A stretch of DNA of 64,000 nt from CAVUAF01 sp963739375 (lineage in GTDB: Bacteria; Acidobacteriota; Terriglobia; Terriglobales; Acidobacteriaceae), in NCBI GenBank assembly GCA_963739375.1, contig CAVUAF010000014.1:682001-746000 (forward strand). Reading direction: 5' to 3'. Below the pieces are notes generated by a model. The model was not told where the DNA came from, made no database searches, and worked only from the letters and a program-made list of their open reading frames with translations. Below are positions 28,278-37,002 of the stretch, one piece after another. The position numbers and the translations under genes were made by a program. Within the stretch, counting starts at the first letter, position 1; each line of letters opens with the position of its first letter.

Positions 28278-28787
28278 ATGACTCACTCCCCCATGGAGCG
28301 CATCTACTACGCCCAGATCACTTCGCCCGTCGGCCCGCTGCTGCTGGCCGCCTCCGAACGCGGCTTGATGGCGCTCCACTTCGGCGGCGGTGTGCCCCTG
28401 CCGCAGCCCCCGGACCAACAGTGGATCGAGGCCCCGGAACGCCTCGCCGACTGCGCTGCACAACTCGCCGCGTATTTTCGCGGCGAGCGCCGCGTCTTCC
28501 AGCTCCCCCTCGACCTGCGCGGCACGCCCTTCCAGCTCCGCTGCTGGCGCGAGTTGCTGCTCATTCCCTACGGCCAGATCCGCACCTATGTCCAGCTGGC
28601 GCACGCGGTCGGCTCGCCGCGCGGCTTCCGCGCCGTGGGCGCGGCCAACGGCCGGAACCCCATCGCCATCATCGTGCCTTGCCATCGCGTGGTGGCGTCT
28701 GATGGCTCTCTCGGCGGCTATGGCGGCGGCCTGGAGATCAAGCGCCGCTTGTTGCAGCTCGAAGGCGCGGACCCCCTGCTGTTCTAG
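28278..28787 (+). CDS. ogt: Methylated-DNA-protein cysteine methyltransferase
   Basis: Suicide repair of O6-alkylguanine. IIVPCHRVV holds the alkyl-accepting cysteine (Cys135). FQLRCWRELLLIPYGQIRTY is the helix-turn-helix region, with the Arg finger nearby, and SDGSLGGYGGGLEIKRRLL follows the active site. From ATG 28278 the protein has 169 residues; ATG 28293 is equally possible. It lacks an N-terminal Ada domain, so it is the constitutive type. Confidence 0.92.
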   Translation: MTHSPMERIYYAQITSPVGPLLLAASERGLMALHFGGGVPLPQPPDQQWIEAPERLADCAAQLAAYFRGERRVFQLPLDLRGTPFQLRCWRELLLIPYGQIRTYVQLAHAVGSPRGFRAVGAANGRNPIAIIVPCHRVVASDGSLGGYGGGLEIKRRLLQLEGADPLLF

Positions 28788-28807
28788 GCCGAGAGTCTGC
28801 CGCTGTG

Positions 28808-28836
28808 TTGAAGGCGCGGTGCGCTTTCTCTAGACT
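28808..28836 (+). promoter_or_regulatory. Promoter of the CDF gene, consistent with a leaderless transcript
   Basis: TTGAAG at 28808-28813, a 17-bp spacer and TAGACT at 28831-28836. A start point seven bases after the -10 falls on the ATG at 28843, and there is no ribosome-binding sequence. Confidence 0.6.
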
Positions 28837-28842
28837 CCTTCC

Positions 28843-29787
28843 ATGCACGCGCACCAGCACCCGCACGGCATCGCCACCTCGCGCGTGCTGCGCATTTCCC
28901 TCGCCGTTACCCTGGCGTACATCGCGCTGCTGGTGTTCGCCGGGCTGCGCGCCCACAGCCTGGCGCTGCTCTCCGAGGCCGGCCACAACGTCTCCGACTT
29001 CCTGGCCCTGCTGCTCACCCTGTTCGCCTTCTACCTGCAGGCGCGCCCGCCCTCGGCCACCAAGACCTTCGGCTACCACCGCGCCGGGGTGCTGGCCGCC
29101 TTCGTGAATTCGGTCACCCTGGTGGGCCTGGCATTCTGGATTTTCTACGAAGCCTTCCGCCGGCTCTACGCGCCGGTCGCCGTCCAGCCCGACTTGATGA
29201 TCGCGGTGGCCGCCGTGGGCGTGGCGATGAACGGCGTTATCGCGCTGCTCTTGTGGCGCGCCAGCCACGACGTCAACATCCGCAGCGCCTTCCTGCACAT
29301 GCTGGGCGACACTCTCTCTACCGCCGCCGTCATCATCGGCGGCTGGGCCATCGCCTGGACCGGGCACACCTGGATCGATCCCGCGCTCTCCCTCGGCATC
29401 GCCGTCCTCATCCTGTGGTCGAGCTTCGGCATCATCCGCGAGACCCTCAACATCCTGCTGGAAGGCACGCCCAGCGGCATGCAGCTGGAAGCGATCACGC
29501 GCGCCATCCTCGCCGTGTCCGGCGTCAACGACGTCCACGACCTGCACGTGTGGTCCATCGGCTCCCACACCCACGCCCTCTCCTGCCATATCGCCATCGC
29601 CGACATTCCGCCTTCCGCCAGCGACACAATCCTGCGCCAGGTGCAGGAGGCGCTGCGGCGGCAGTTCCGCATCGCCCACACCACCATCCAGTTCGAGCAC
29701 GCGGTGTGCGACATCTCGCACGGCTGCGTCCTCCCCCTGCCGGCGGAGCCCGTCCACGCACACGACGACCTGGGCTCTGAAAACTGA
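28843..29787 (+). CDS. Cation diffusion facilitator transporter
   Basis: A 314-residue proton-coupled exporter of divalent metals, probably zinc. Six membrane segments lie in the first 215 residues. The intramembrane metal site has His48/Asp52 (AGHNVSD) on helix 2 and His152/Asp156 (HMLGD) on helix 5, the H/D pattern of zinc-selective members. A His-rich N-terminus (MHAHQHPHG) and a cytoplasmic C-terminal domain with DVHDLHVWSIGSHTHAL follow the family plan. The final residues derive from a short-period repeat that abuts the stop. Confidence 0.92.
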   Translation: MHAHQHPHGIATSRVLRISLAVTLAYIALLVFAGLRAHSLALLSEAGHNVSDFLALLLTLFAFYLQARPPSATKTFGYHRAGVLAAFVNSVTLVGLAFWIFYEAFRRLYAPVAVQPDLMIAVAAVGVAMNGVIALLLWRASHDVNIRSAFLHMLGDTLSTAAVIIGGWAIAWTGHTWIDPALSLGIAVLILWSSFGIIRETLNILLEGTPSGMQLEAITRAILAVSGVNDVHDLHVWSIGSHTHALSCHIAIADIPPSASDTILRQVQEALRRQFRIAHTTIQFEHAVCDISHGCVLPLPAEPVHAHDDLGSEN

Positions 29788-29808
29788 GAACTGGGAACCG
29801 AGAACTGC
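29779..29808. repeat. Heptamer repeat, word GAACTGA
   Basis: AACTGAG, AACTGGG, AACCGAG, AACTG follow one another with period 7. They fill the 23-bp gap between the convergent CDF and HD-GYP stops and also encode the last codons of the CDF gene. Confidence 0.65.
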
Positions 29809-29810
29809 TT

Positions 29811-31826
29811 CTAGTACGGGTAGGCTTCGATCTTCCAGCGGTCGAAGACGCGCGCCTCGCAGAACACCTTGAACAGCTCGGGATCGATCTCCCCGTCTTT
29901 CACCGCGAAACTGAGGATTTCGAGCGCGCGCTCCTGGGGCACGGCTTTCTTGTAGGGACGGTCGGCGGCGGCCAGGGCGTCGAAGATGTCGGAGATAGTC
30001 ATCATGCGCGTCTGCACCGCGATCTCCGGCGCCGCCAGTTTGTAGGGATACCCCAGGCCGTTCAGCTTCTCGTGGTGGCCGCGCGCGATGGCGGGAATGT
30101 TGCGGATCTCCTTGGTCCACGGAATCTGCTTGAGGAAGTTGTAGGTGTGGACCACGTGCGACTCGATCTGGCGGCGCTCCGCGTCGTCGAGCGACCCTTT
30201 GCGGATGGAGAGCAGGCGCACTTCATCCAGCGAGAGCAGCGGCTGCTCCTGCCCCTCCAGATCGAACCAGTGGTGGGCGGCGATTTCCAGCAACTGCTCG
30301 AAATGCCCGGCGGGCAGCACCGAAGGCTCGTTCGCCTGCATCACCACGTCGATGAAGTTGTCGATCCGCTTGACCTGCTCGGCGAGTTCTTTGTCGAACT
30401 CGGGCTGCCGCGCCAGGTATTCCTCGCGGCCTTTCTCCAGCAGGTAGTCCAGGCGGTTCCGCAGCGTGCCGTTTTCCGCCGCCCGCTTCACCAGCTGGAA
30501 GCGCTGGCGGATCAGGTCGAACTGCGCCGGGTACAGCTTCTTGGCCTTGACCAGCACCTCTTCGCGCACCCCGACCTTGCCGAAATCGTGCAGCAGGGCG
30601 GCATAGCGGATCTCCTTCATCTCGTCGCGGGTGAAATGGATTTCGCGGAAGGGTGCGTCGCCGCAGCGGTCAACGGCCTCGGCCATCCCCACGGTCAGGT
30701 TCGAAACCCGGAAAGAATGCCCGGAGGTGGTGGGATCGCGCGCTTCAATGGCGATGACCGAAGCCTTGACGAAGCCCTCCAACATGCCCTGGATGGCGGC
30801 ATACAGCCGGCTGTTCTCCAGCGCCACCGCCGCCTGCGAGGCCAGCGACAGCATGATCTCCTGCTGCCGCGCCGTGAACGGCACCACTTGCCCCACCACC
30901 GCCGCCAGCGACGTCAGCTTCGCCTCCGCGTTGCGCTTGGCGTTGAGCAGTTGAATCACGCCCAGGATCTCGTCCTTCTGGTTGCACATCGGCACCGCCA
31001 GAATGGACTTGGTGCGGTAGCCGGAGTCCTCGTCGAACTTGCGGTTGATGGAGTACGACACGCCCTCCGGCATGTGGTACGCGTCCTCGATGTTGACCGC
31101 CTTGCCGCTGCCCGCCACGTAGCCGGCTATCGAGCGCGGCGAAATTTCCATCGTCGACTGCTTGAAGGGCACGCTCACCGAGTCCCCCTGGGTCAGGCGG
31201 AAGCGCAGCACCTTGCGCTCCGGCGCTTCCTGGACGCTTTCCGCCGCGGCCGCCGCGGCCGCGGCGTCCCCGGGGGCGTTCTCCACCAGGTAGAGCGAGC
31301 CGGCGTCGGCGTTGGTGATCTCGCGCGACTTGGTGAGGATCATCTCCAGCAGGCGGTCGGCATCGTGCTCGGCGGAGAGAGCGGCGCCGATCTGGTTCAG
31401 TTCGTGGATTTCGTGTCTGGCGTGTTTCAGCCGGTCGGCCAGTTCCTGCCGCGTGCTCAGCAGGTGAATGTGGTCGAGGGCGTTGTCCACCATCCGTTCC
31501 AGCATCCCCGGCGCGATGTGCGGCGGCAGGTACGCGTGGACCAGGCCGTCGAGGCGCGGGTCCTGGAAACGGGCGTCGGCGATGGCGATGACCCGGATGT
31601 TCGGCTGCCGCAGCCGCGCCGAATGGTGCTCCACCGTCTGTTCCGACGAGGTCACCACGATCCACTCGCCGTTGCCCAGGTCCTGTTCAAAGCGCTCGAA
31701 GGCGATCCGCCGGTAGTGCTGCAGCCCGGTGGTGGCGGCACGCGCCGCTTCGTCGCCCTCAAAGAACAGGACGGCGGGCAGAGGCGAGACGGCGGGCGTC
31801 GGCCGCGGTGGGGCGGTGGTCGTCAT
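29811..31826 (-). CDS. GAF-HD-GYP domain signalling protein
   Basis: A 671-residue cytoplasmic protein, probably a cyclic-di-GMP phosphodiesterase. Residues about 1-120 resemble a degenerate receiver-like domain. A coiled helix follows (STRQELADRLKHARHEIHELNQ). Residues about 145-345 are a GAF domain (LLEMILTKSREITNADAGSLYLV; YRTKSILAVPMCN). The C-terminal half is HD-GYP: LLHDFGKVGV (HD), SHVVHTYNFL, ARGHHEKLNGLGYP (the HHE...GYP motif) and SDIFDALAAADRPYKK. An inverted-arm repeat separates it from the PATAN response regulator gene upstream on the same strand. Confidence 0.9.
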   Translation of the reverse strand: MTTTAPPRPTPAVSPLPAVLFFEGDEAARAATTGLQHYRRIAFERFEQDLGNGEWIVVTSSEQTVEHHSARLRQPNIRVIAIADARFQDPRLDGLVHAYLPPHIAPGMLERMVDNALDHIHLLSTRQELADRLKHARHEIHELNQIGAALSAEHDADRLLEMILTKSREITNADAGSLYLVENAPGDAAAAAAAAESVQEAPERKVLRFRLTQGDSVSVPFKQSTMEISPRSIAGYVAGSGKAVNIEDAYHMPEGVSYSINRKFDEDSGYRTKSILAVPMCNQKDEILGVIQLLNAKRNAEAKLTSLAAVVGQVVPFTARQQEIMLSLASQAAVALENSRLYAAIQGMLEGFVKASVIAIEARDPTTSGHSFRVSNLTVGMAEAVDRCGDAPFREIHFTRDEMKEIRYAALLHDFGKVGVREEVLVKAKKLYPAQFDLIRQRFQLVKRAAENGTLRNRLDYLLEKGREEYLARQPEFDKELAEQVKRIDNFIDVVMQANEPSVLPAGHFEQLLEIAAHHWFDLEGQEQPLLSLDEVRLLSIRKGSLDDAERRQIESHVVHTYNFLKQIPWTKEIRNIPAIARGHHEKLNGLGYPYKLAAPEIAVQTRMMTISDIFDALAAADRPYKKAVPQERALEILSFAVKDGEIDPELFKVFCEARVFDRWKIEAYPY

Positions 31827-31947
31827 CGGCAGCGCTACTTACGGTCGGGGGAGGCTAATGCGCGCCACTATACCAGAGTAACTGCCGGTTTTGGGCCGCT
31901 CTTGCCCCGCGGACAGGCACTTTGGTCACCTCGACGGCCGCGCCTGC

Positions 31948-32070
31948 CGCTATCCGCCTTGCGCTCTCCGCTGGGGGCCGTGCATGGTCCGTAAGGGGCT
32001 GCCAGGAAAGCACCCGGTGCAACTGGAAGAACGGGAAGGAGCGCCAGCGGAGAGCGCATGGCGGATAGCG
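31948..32070. repeat. Inverted-arm element, word CGCTATC
   Basis: Left arm 31948-31974 and right arm 32044-32070 are inverses with 26 of 27 positions matching. Each consists of CGCTATC, CGCCATG/CTTG and CGCTCTC heptamers. The 69-bp centre has no visible gene. The right arm ends four bases before the response regulator stop. The remaining gap up to 31826 holds a minus-strand TATAGT, a possible -10 box, at 31867-31872. Confidence 0.8.
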
Positions 32071-32073
32071 CTG

Positions 32074-32823
32074 CTACGCTTCCAGCACGTTCTGCTCCGC
32101 GTCGCGATTGGCTTCGTCGAGCAGCCGCAAGCCTTCCATCAGCAGCCCCTGGGTGGAGCGGGTGGTGGATTGCTCGGCGCTCTTGCCGGTGAAGTCGATG
32201 GTGAAGCTGCCCCCGGACCAGCTCAGCACCTTGTACACGGCGTCGTCGCCGCGCAGGGCGCCATAGCTGGCGTGGTGGATCTGCCCGTCGTTGCAGTAAA
32301 GCTGGCAGCGATCGTCGCCGTTGGCCAGGGTGAGCAGGCAGCTCTTGTGCCCCAGCTCCAGCGATTGCAGCAGGTCAATCACGTTCATCTGCGCCAGCGA
32401 GCCGCGCAGCACGCTCTCCCCCGGGGCCTCGCGCGCCATCTTCTCCAGCGAGATCTTGTCGATCACCCGCTTGATGCGCGAGACCGCCTCCTTCAGGTAG
32501 AAGGGCTTTTCGATGATGTCATCCGCCAGCTCCTGCACCCCCTTCAGCTTCTCGCTGATGTCGGCCTTGCTGGCCATGAGGATGAACGCCACCCGCGCCG
32601 TCTGCGGCCGGCCCCGCAGCTTGGTGAACAGCGCCCGCCCGTCCATGCCGGCGAGGTTGAGGTCGGTGATGATGAGGTCGGGGGGCGCTTCGATGGCCTT
32701 GAGCAGGGCGTCGGCGCCATCGTCGGCGCAGATGACCTGGGCGAGGGCGGCGAGCGCCTGGCGAAGCATCCCCCGCACCATGGGGTTGTCGTCCACCAGC
32801 AGGATTTGCGTCTTCGAGGCCAT
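32074..32823 (-). CDS. Response regulator with C-terminal PATAN (DUF4388) domain
   Basis: 249 residues from ATG 32823. The receiver domain has the acidic pair in ILLVDDNPMVRG, the phosphorylation Asp in LIITDLNLAGMDG, and IEKPFYLKEAV with the conserved Lys. After a short linker, SLAQMNVIDLLQSLELGHKS and IHHASYGALRGDDAVYKVLSW mark the PATAN domain, known from cyanobacterial PatA-type regulators. There is no DNA-binding domain, so output is probably by protein interaction. No kinase gene adjoins; the HD-GYP protein downstream is a plausible partner. Confidence 0.87.
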   Translation of the reverse strand: MASKTQILLVDDNPMVRGMLRQALAALAQVICADDGADALLKAIEAPPDLIITDLNLAGMDGRALFTKLRGRPQTARVAFILMASKADISEKLKGVQELADDIIEKPFYLKEAVSRIKRVIDKISLEKMAREAPGESVLRGSLAQMNVIDLLQSLELGHKSCLLTLANGDDRCQLYCNDGQIHHASYGALRGDDAVYKVLSWSGGSFTIDFTGKSAEQSTTRSTQGLLMEGLRLLDEANRDAEQNVLEA

Positions 32824-32880
32824 TCTGCCTTCGCGCCACCGCGATTCCGGGCCGGGCCCGTCGCTGGCCCGCTGCACCCT

Positions 32881-33363
32881 TCAGCCGGCGGGCCCATTTC
32901 TGCGCCGGTACTCGCCGCTCTTTCCCCCGGATTTTCGCTGCAATACCACGTGCCGGACTTCGATGCCCTTATCCAGGGCCTTGCACATGTCGTAAACGGT
33001 CAGGGCGGCAACCGCGGCGGCCACGAGCGCTTCCATCTCCACGCCCGTCGCGGCAGTAGTGGTAACCGTGGAGGTAACGGCCACGCCATTTTCGCATAGC
33101 TCGCAGGTCACATCAACGTGCGTCAGCGGCAGCGGATGACACAGCGGGATGAGCTCCGCCGTGCGTTTCGCCGCCTGGATGCCGGCAATCCGCGCTACCT
33201 CCAGCGGGTTCCCCTTGGGATTGCGGGGCAGCGCGCGCCGCACCCGGCGCGACATCACCACCAGCGCCGAGGCCTCCGCCGTCCGCGGCGTCGCCGCTTT
33301 CTGGCTGACGTCCACCATCCGCGCCCGCCCCCGCGCGTCGTAGTGGGAAAGCTTCTTGGGCAT
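32881..33363 (-). CDS. moaC: Cyclic pyranopterin monophosphate synthase
   Basis: Converts the MoaA product to cyclic pyranopterin monophosphate in molybdenum cofactor synthesis. The 160 residues from ATG 33363 include ARIAGIQAAKRTAELIPLCH, with the conserved Lys and His, and VEMEALVAAAVAALTVYDMCKA, the family C-terminal signature. An extended basic tail (KSGGKSGEYRRR) follows. The leader is a heptamer repeat. moeA lies about 155 bp upstream on the same strand, with repeats between them. Confidence 0.93.
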   Translation of the reverse strand: MPKKLSHYDARGRARMVDVSQKAATPRTAEASALVVMSRRVRRALPRNPKGNPLEVARIAGIQAAKRTAELIPLCHPLPLTHVDVTCELCENGVAVTSTVTTTAATGVEMEALVAAAVAALTVYDMCKALDKGIEVRHVVLQRKSGGKSGEYRRRNGPAG

Positions 33364-33380
33364 GAGCCTGGAATTGTAAA

Positions 33381-33515
33381 TGGTCGTTGGTTGTTGGTTG
33401 TTAGTCGTTGGCCCGGCGCTCCCCCGTCCTGAGCACAGCGAAGGACCTACTCCGCTTCCGCTCGCGCGCAGCCCGCTCAGATGACGGCGGCCAAATGCCA
33501 ACGGCTAAATGCCGG
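33381..33515. repeat. Repeat cluster between moeA and moaC
   Basis: Three short dispersed sequences lie in a row. GTCGTTG/GTTGTTG/GTTGTTA heptamers (period 7) span 33383-33411. A CGTCCTGAGC...GAAGGACCTAC element lies at about 33426-33450, and AAATGCC/AACGGCT/AAATGCC heptamers at about 33493-33513. The last resembles one arm of the element at 46869. No gene is visible. Confidence 0.7.
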
Positions 33516-33518
33516 CCG

Positions 33519-34751
33519 CTAGCTCCGCGGAATCACGCCAATGTCTTCGCCGGCCGCGATGCGCTCCCGGTCCGGTGGGACCACCACCCAGCAGTTGGCG
33601 CGCGCGACCGAGATCATGTCGCCGGAGCCCTGCCAGCGCGCCAGCCGCACCTCGGTGGCATCCAGTTCCCCGCTCAGGACGCCGGGCAAGAAGCGGGTCA
33701 GGCCGGGCCTGGTCTTGATCTCGGCCGCCAGCCGCGCGCGCAGGAAGCGCAGCGGTTCCGGGCGGGCGCCGCTGAGGCCGTCGAGCAGCGGGCGCGCGAA
33801 CAGCTCGCCGCAGACCAGGGTCGAGACCGGGTTCCCGGGCAACCCGAGGAAGCATGTCGGGGCGGCGCCGGCGCGGCGCGGCGCGCGGCCGAAGACCAGC
33901 GGCTTGCCCGGCTGCATCGCCACCCCGGTAAAGAAAAATTCCGCGCCCAGTTCGGCCAGCACCGGTTCCACCAGGTCGTGTTTCCCCATCGAGACGCCGC
34001 CGGTCAGCAGCAGCAGGTCGGCGCTGAGCCCTTCGACGATGAGGTGGCGCAGCGGCGCCGGCTCGTCGGGCGCGATGGGCAACTGGACCGGATCGCCGCC
34101 CAGCGCGGCCACCAGCGCGGCGAGCGCGTAGCTGTTGGAGTTGCGAATCTGCGTCGGGCCGGGTGCGGCGGCGATGTCCACCACTTCGTCGCCGGTGGCG
34201 AGGATGGCGACGCGCGGCCGCCGGTGCGCCGCCAGCTGGGTGCGTCCGACCGCGGCGGCGACGGCGATGCGCGCCGCGTCGAGGCGCACGCCGCGCGCCA
34301 GTACCACCTCGCCCGCCTTCCCTTCCGCGCCGGCGGGCACGATGTTTTCCCCGGCAGTGACACTGCGCGCGATGGCGACGTGGCCGCCCGCGCGCGTCGT
34401 GTACTCCACCATCACCACCGCATCAGCGCCCGGCGGCGCCGGCGCGCCGGTCATGATCTCGACTGCCTGGCCCGACTGCAGTGCGCCGCCGAGCGTCGCC
34501 GGGCCGCCACCGGCATGCAGCTCGCCGACGACCTGGAGGCGCGCCGGGAGCGCCGCCAGGTCGGCGGCCCGCACCGCGTAGCCGTCGCGGGTGGCGCGCG
34601 GAAAGGGTGGAAAGTCGCGGTCGGCGGCGATGTCCTCGGCCAGAACCAGGCCGCGGGCATCGAGCAGCCCGTAAAGTTCCGGCGCGGTGGGCCGCAGCGT
34701 GGCAGCATGCTGCTCGACCAGCTGACGGGCGGCGAAGAAAGAGAGGATCAT
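33519..34751 (-). CDS. moeA: Molybdopterin molybdenumtransferase
   Basis: Inserts molybdate into adenylylated molybdopterin. 410 residues. PFPRATRDGYAVRAADL, then IMTGAPAPPGADAVVMVE, ILATGDEVVD, SNSYALAALV and LTGGVSMGKHDLVEPVL with MQPGKPLVFG and FLGLPGNPVS are the ordered MoeA signatures through domains III and IV. The ATG at 34751 is immediately preceded by an AT-rich inverted-arm repeat, so there is no Shine-Dalgarno sequence. The moaC gene lies downstream and mogA lies separately at 46362. Confidence 0.93.
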   Translation of the reverse strand: MILSFFAARQLVEQHAATLRPTAPELYGLLDARGLVLAEDIAADRDFPPFPRATRDGYAVRAADLAALPARLQVVGELHAGGGPATLGGALQSGQAVEIMTGAPAPPGADAVVMVEYTTRAGGHVAIARSVTAGENIVPAGAEGKAGEVVLARGVRLDAARIAVAAAVGRTQLAAHRRPRVAILATGDEVVDIAAAPGPTQIRNSNSYALAALVAALGGDPVQLPIAPDEPAPLRHLIVEGLSADLLLLTGGVSMGKHDLVEPVLAELGAEFFFTGVAMQPGKPLVFGRAPRRAGAAPTCFLGLPGNPVSTLVCGELFARPLLDGLSGARPEPLRFLRARLAAEIKTRPGLTRFLPGVLSGELDATEVRLARWQGSGDMISVARANCWVVVPPDRERIAAGEDIGVIPRS

Positions 34752-34845
34752 TGGTTATTGGCTATTGGTTATTCGTTATTCGTTATTGGGCCGAAAGCAG
34801 CGAAGCGTACAACAATAGCGAATAACGAATAACCAATAACAAATA
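34751..34845. repeat. Inverted-arm element, word AATAACG (copy 2)
   Basis: Left arm 34751-34789 and right arm 34813-34845 are inverses. Both are built from AATAACG/AATAACC/AATAGCG heptamers, the same words as the element at 19326. The 23-bp centre differs. Its left end touches the moeA start codon and its right end touches the terminator of the TPR gene. Confidence 0.88.
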
Positions 34846-34868
34846 AAAAGGCGGCCCGCAGGCCGCCT
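34844..34868 (-). terminator. Intrinsic terminator of the TPR protein gene
   Basis: AGGCGGCC (34849-34856) and GGCCGCCT (34861-34868) pair around CGCA. On the minus strand the stem is followed by TTTTTATTT. It lies about 30 bp past the stop codon at 34901. Confidence 0.8.
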
Positions 34869-34900
34869 GAAAGCCGGAAGCTGGTACGGCGCGGCCGCCC

Positions 34901-36058
34901 TTACTGCGGCGGCTTTTTCTTAGGGGCTTTGGAGGTGCCGTAGCTGGTTTGCACCGTGCTCCCCAGGGCGGCGATCAAGTCCTTGGCCTGCTGTGCGAAC
35001 CCCCCTTCGGGCTGCAGTTCGAGGTACTTTTGCAGCGCCTGCTCGGCCTCCGGCGGCGCCACCATCTTGCCGTCTTTGATCACGGCCTTGCCCAGCAGGT
35101 TCACGCCCTTCTGGTAGTAGGGCTCGGGCTTCTTGGGATCGGCGGCAATGGCCTTGTCGAAGGCGGCGTTGGCTTCATCGATCTTACCGGCGTTGGTGAG
35201 GACCGCGCCCTCGTTGTAGTAGTACTGGGCGGCGTTGGTGGGATCGGCCTGGGCCGCGGCCACGTATTCGGCCAGCGCTTCCTGCGTCTTGCCGGAACTG
35301 GCCAGGGCCTTGCCGTAGTTGTTGTGATAGCTGGCCACGCCCTTGCAGCCGCTATTGGTGGGCTCTTTCTGGCACATGGCGAGCGCGTGTTGCAGGGCGT
35401 CGGCGGCCTTGGTGTAGTGCTCGGCGCGGCTGGCGGCATCGGCGGCCTTGGGCGCCGCATCGATGTGGTACTGGCCCAGCACCGCAAACACCTGCGGATA
35501 CGGCGGATTGCCCGCCGTCGCCCGCGTCATGAGCTGGACGGCTTGGTCGAGATTGCCGGCGTCGGCCGCCGTCTTGGCTTCACCCATCATGGCGTTGAGC
35601 TGCTTGATGTTCAGGTTCTCTTTCTCGACGTTCTCGTTCTCTTTCTGCACCGCCTCCAACTGCTTCTTCTGCTCTTCGGTCAGCTTGGGCGGCGCGCCCT
35701 TGGTGCCGCCGGCCCGCGCGGCCGCGGCCTCTTCCGCCAGCTTGATGTCTTGGATGTTCTCCCCGAGGTTGATCTTCACGTTGCTCAGCGTGAAGAGTTC
35801 CTTGCCGTCTTTGGCGAGCACGATGTCATAGGTGCCCGGCGGGAACCCGAGCGAGAAATACTCGCCCTGCTTGTTGGTCTTGAGGTCGCGCTTGATGCCG
35901 TTGTCCCGGTTCTTGTAGGTGATGGTGCCGTTGTCGATGGGCTTGCCCTGATTGTCGAGGCAGACGCCCTTCACCGTGCCCGTCAACTGCGACCACGCGG
36001 GCACCGCGGCCAGCGCCAGTACCAGCGCCAGTCCGCTGGCGATTAGAGTGCGTTTCAT
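34901..36058 (-). CDS. Secreted carboxypeptidase-regulatory/TPR protein
   Basis: 385 residues from ATG 36058, behind GGGAGG. A signal peptide (LALVLALAAVPAWS) is followed by a beta-sandwich domain (GVCLDNQGKPI...NKQGEYFSLGFPPGTYDIVLAKDG), then a charged coiled-coil stretch (KLTEEQKKQLEAVQKENENVEKEN, about residues 128-155). Several tetratricopeptide units follow, including YHNNYGKALASSGKTQEALAEY, YYYNEGAVLTNAGKIDEANAAF and PYYQKGVNLLGKA. The combination is common in Acidobacteriota, with unknown role, perhaps as an envelope scaffold. A clear terminator ends it. Confidence 0.82.
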   Translation of the reverse strand: MKRTLIASGLALVLALAAVPAWSQLTGTVKGVCLDNQGKPIDNGTITYKNRDNGIKRDLKTNKQGEYFSLGFPPGTYDIVLAKDGKELFTLSNVKINLGENIQDIKLAEEAAAARAGGTKGAPPKLTEEQKKQLEAVQKENENVEKENLNIKQLNAMMGEAKTAADAGNLDQAVQLMTRATAGNPPYPQVFAVLGQYHIDAAPKAADAASRAEHYTKAADALQHALAMCQKEPTNSGCKGVASYHNNYGKALASSGKTQEALAEYVAAAQADPTNAAQYYYNEGAVLTNAGKIDEANAAFDKAIAADPKKPEPYYQKGVNLLGKAVIKDGKMVAPPEAEQALQKYLELQPEGGFAQQAKDLIAALGSTVQTSYGTSKAPKKKPPQ

Positions 36059-36117
36059 ATCAGCCTCCCGGCTTGGGGCGCGCCCGGGGCGCGCCACCAC
36101 GTATGAATCCTGCTACC

Positions 36118-36843
36118 TTACCGGCCGCCGGCGTGCGCGGGGCGCGTAGTCTCCGACGCATAGGGAATGGGATCAGCGGCGCCGGCCGCCGCAAATGCCC
36201 GCAACCGCAGCACGCAGCTCTCACAGACGCCGCAGGCCCGGTCTTCGCGGCTGTAGCAAGACCACGTTAAATCGAAGGGTGCGCCCAATTCAAGGCCGAG
36301 GCGCACGATCGCGGCTTTGCCCAGGGTGATGAGCGGCGTCACAATCTCGATCTGGCCGGCGCGCGTACCGGCGCGCACCACCTCGTTGAAGGCGCGATAG
36401 TAGGCGGGGCGGCAGTCGGGATATCCGGAGCTGTCCTGCTCCACCGCGCCAATGTAGACGCGCGTCGCCCCCAGCACCTCGGCCCAACTGACCGCCGCGC
36501 TCAGGAAATGGGCGTTGCGGAAGGGGACGTAGGTGACGGGGACGTCGCGGCCGATTTCGGCGCCGGCCTGCGGTACTGCGATCTCCGGGTCGGTGAGCGC
36601 CGAGCCGCCGATCTGCGCCAGAGCTTCGTTGCGCAGCAGGAGGCGGCGGGCAATGCCCAGGCGGTCGCAGATGGCGGTGAAGGCGCGCCGCTCGCGCGCT
36701 TCGGTGCGCTGCCCGTAGCTGACGTGCAGGGCCGCGGCGTCCGTGTCGCGCACCGCCAGCGCGGCGCAGACTGCCGAGTCCATGCCGCCGGAGAGCAGCA
36801 CCACGGCGCGCGGCCTGCCACCGGCCTGGTCGCTGGTCGCCAT
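36118..36843 (-). CDS. queC: 7-cyano-7-deazaguanine synthase
   Basis: Makes preQ0 from 7-carboxy-7-deazaguanine with ATP and ammonia, for queuosine in tRNA or modified DNA. VVLLSGGMDSAVCAAL is the PP-loop. YVPFRNAHFLSAAVSWAE, GAVEQDSSGYPDCRP and the zinc-binding CYSREDRACGVCESC complete the family pattern. 241 residues from ATG 36843; a TTG one codon upstream is also in frame. A TAGAAT box at 36853-36858 (minus) is too close to leave much of a leader. No other queuosine genes are in the window. Confidence 0.93.
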   Translation of the reverse strand: MATSDQAGGRPRAVVLLSGGMDSAVCAALAVRDTDAAALHVSYGQRTEARERRAFTAICDRLGIARRLLLRNEALAQIGGSALTDPEIAVPQAGAEIGRDVPVTYVPFRNAHFLSAAVSWAEVLGATRVYIGAVEQDSSGYPDCRPAYYRAFNEVVRAGTRAGQIEIVTPLITLGKAAIVRLGLELGAPFDLTWSCYSREDRACGVCESCVLRLRAFAAAGAADPIPYASETTRPAHAGGR

Positions 36844-37002
36844 CAACGAGGGATTCTACTCGTTCGATGTGCGAGCCCGGTGAACCGCCGCTTTTTGCAG
36901 AGGCTTTCTGCACATTCTGCGGATGACAACACCTATCCATCAGGTGCTAGGCTTGCGCCATGCTTCCGAGGTGTGCAGGGCCATTGATCGGGAGGAGGAA
37001 GC

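Noticed and set aside
36844..37002. PreQ1 riboswitch upstream of queC
   Set aside because: The region lacks the preQ1-I hairpin and A-rich tail; the -10 box lies so close to the start codon that no aptamer would fit in the leader.
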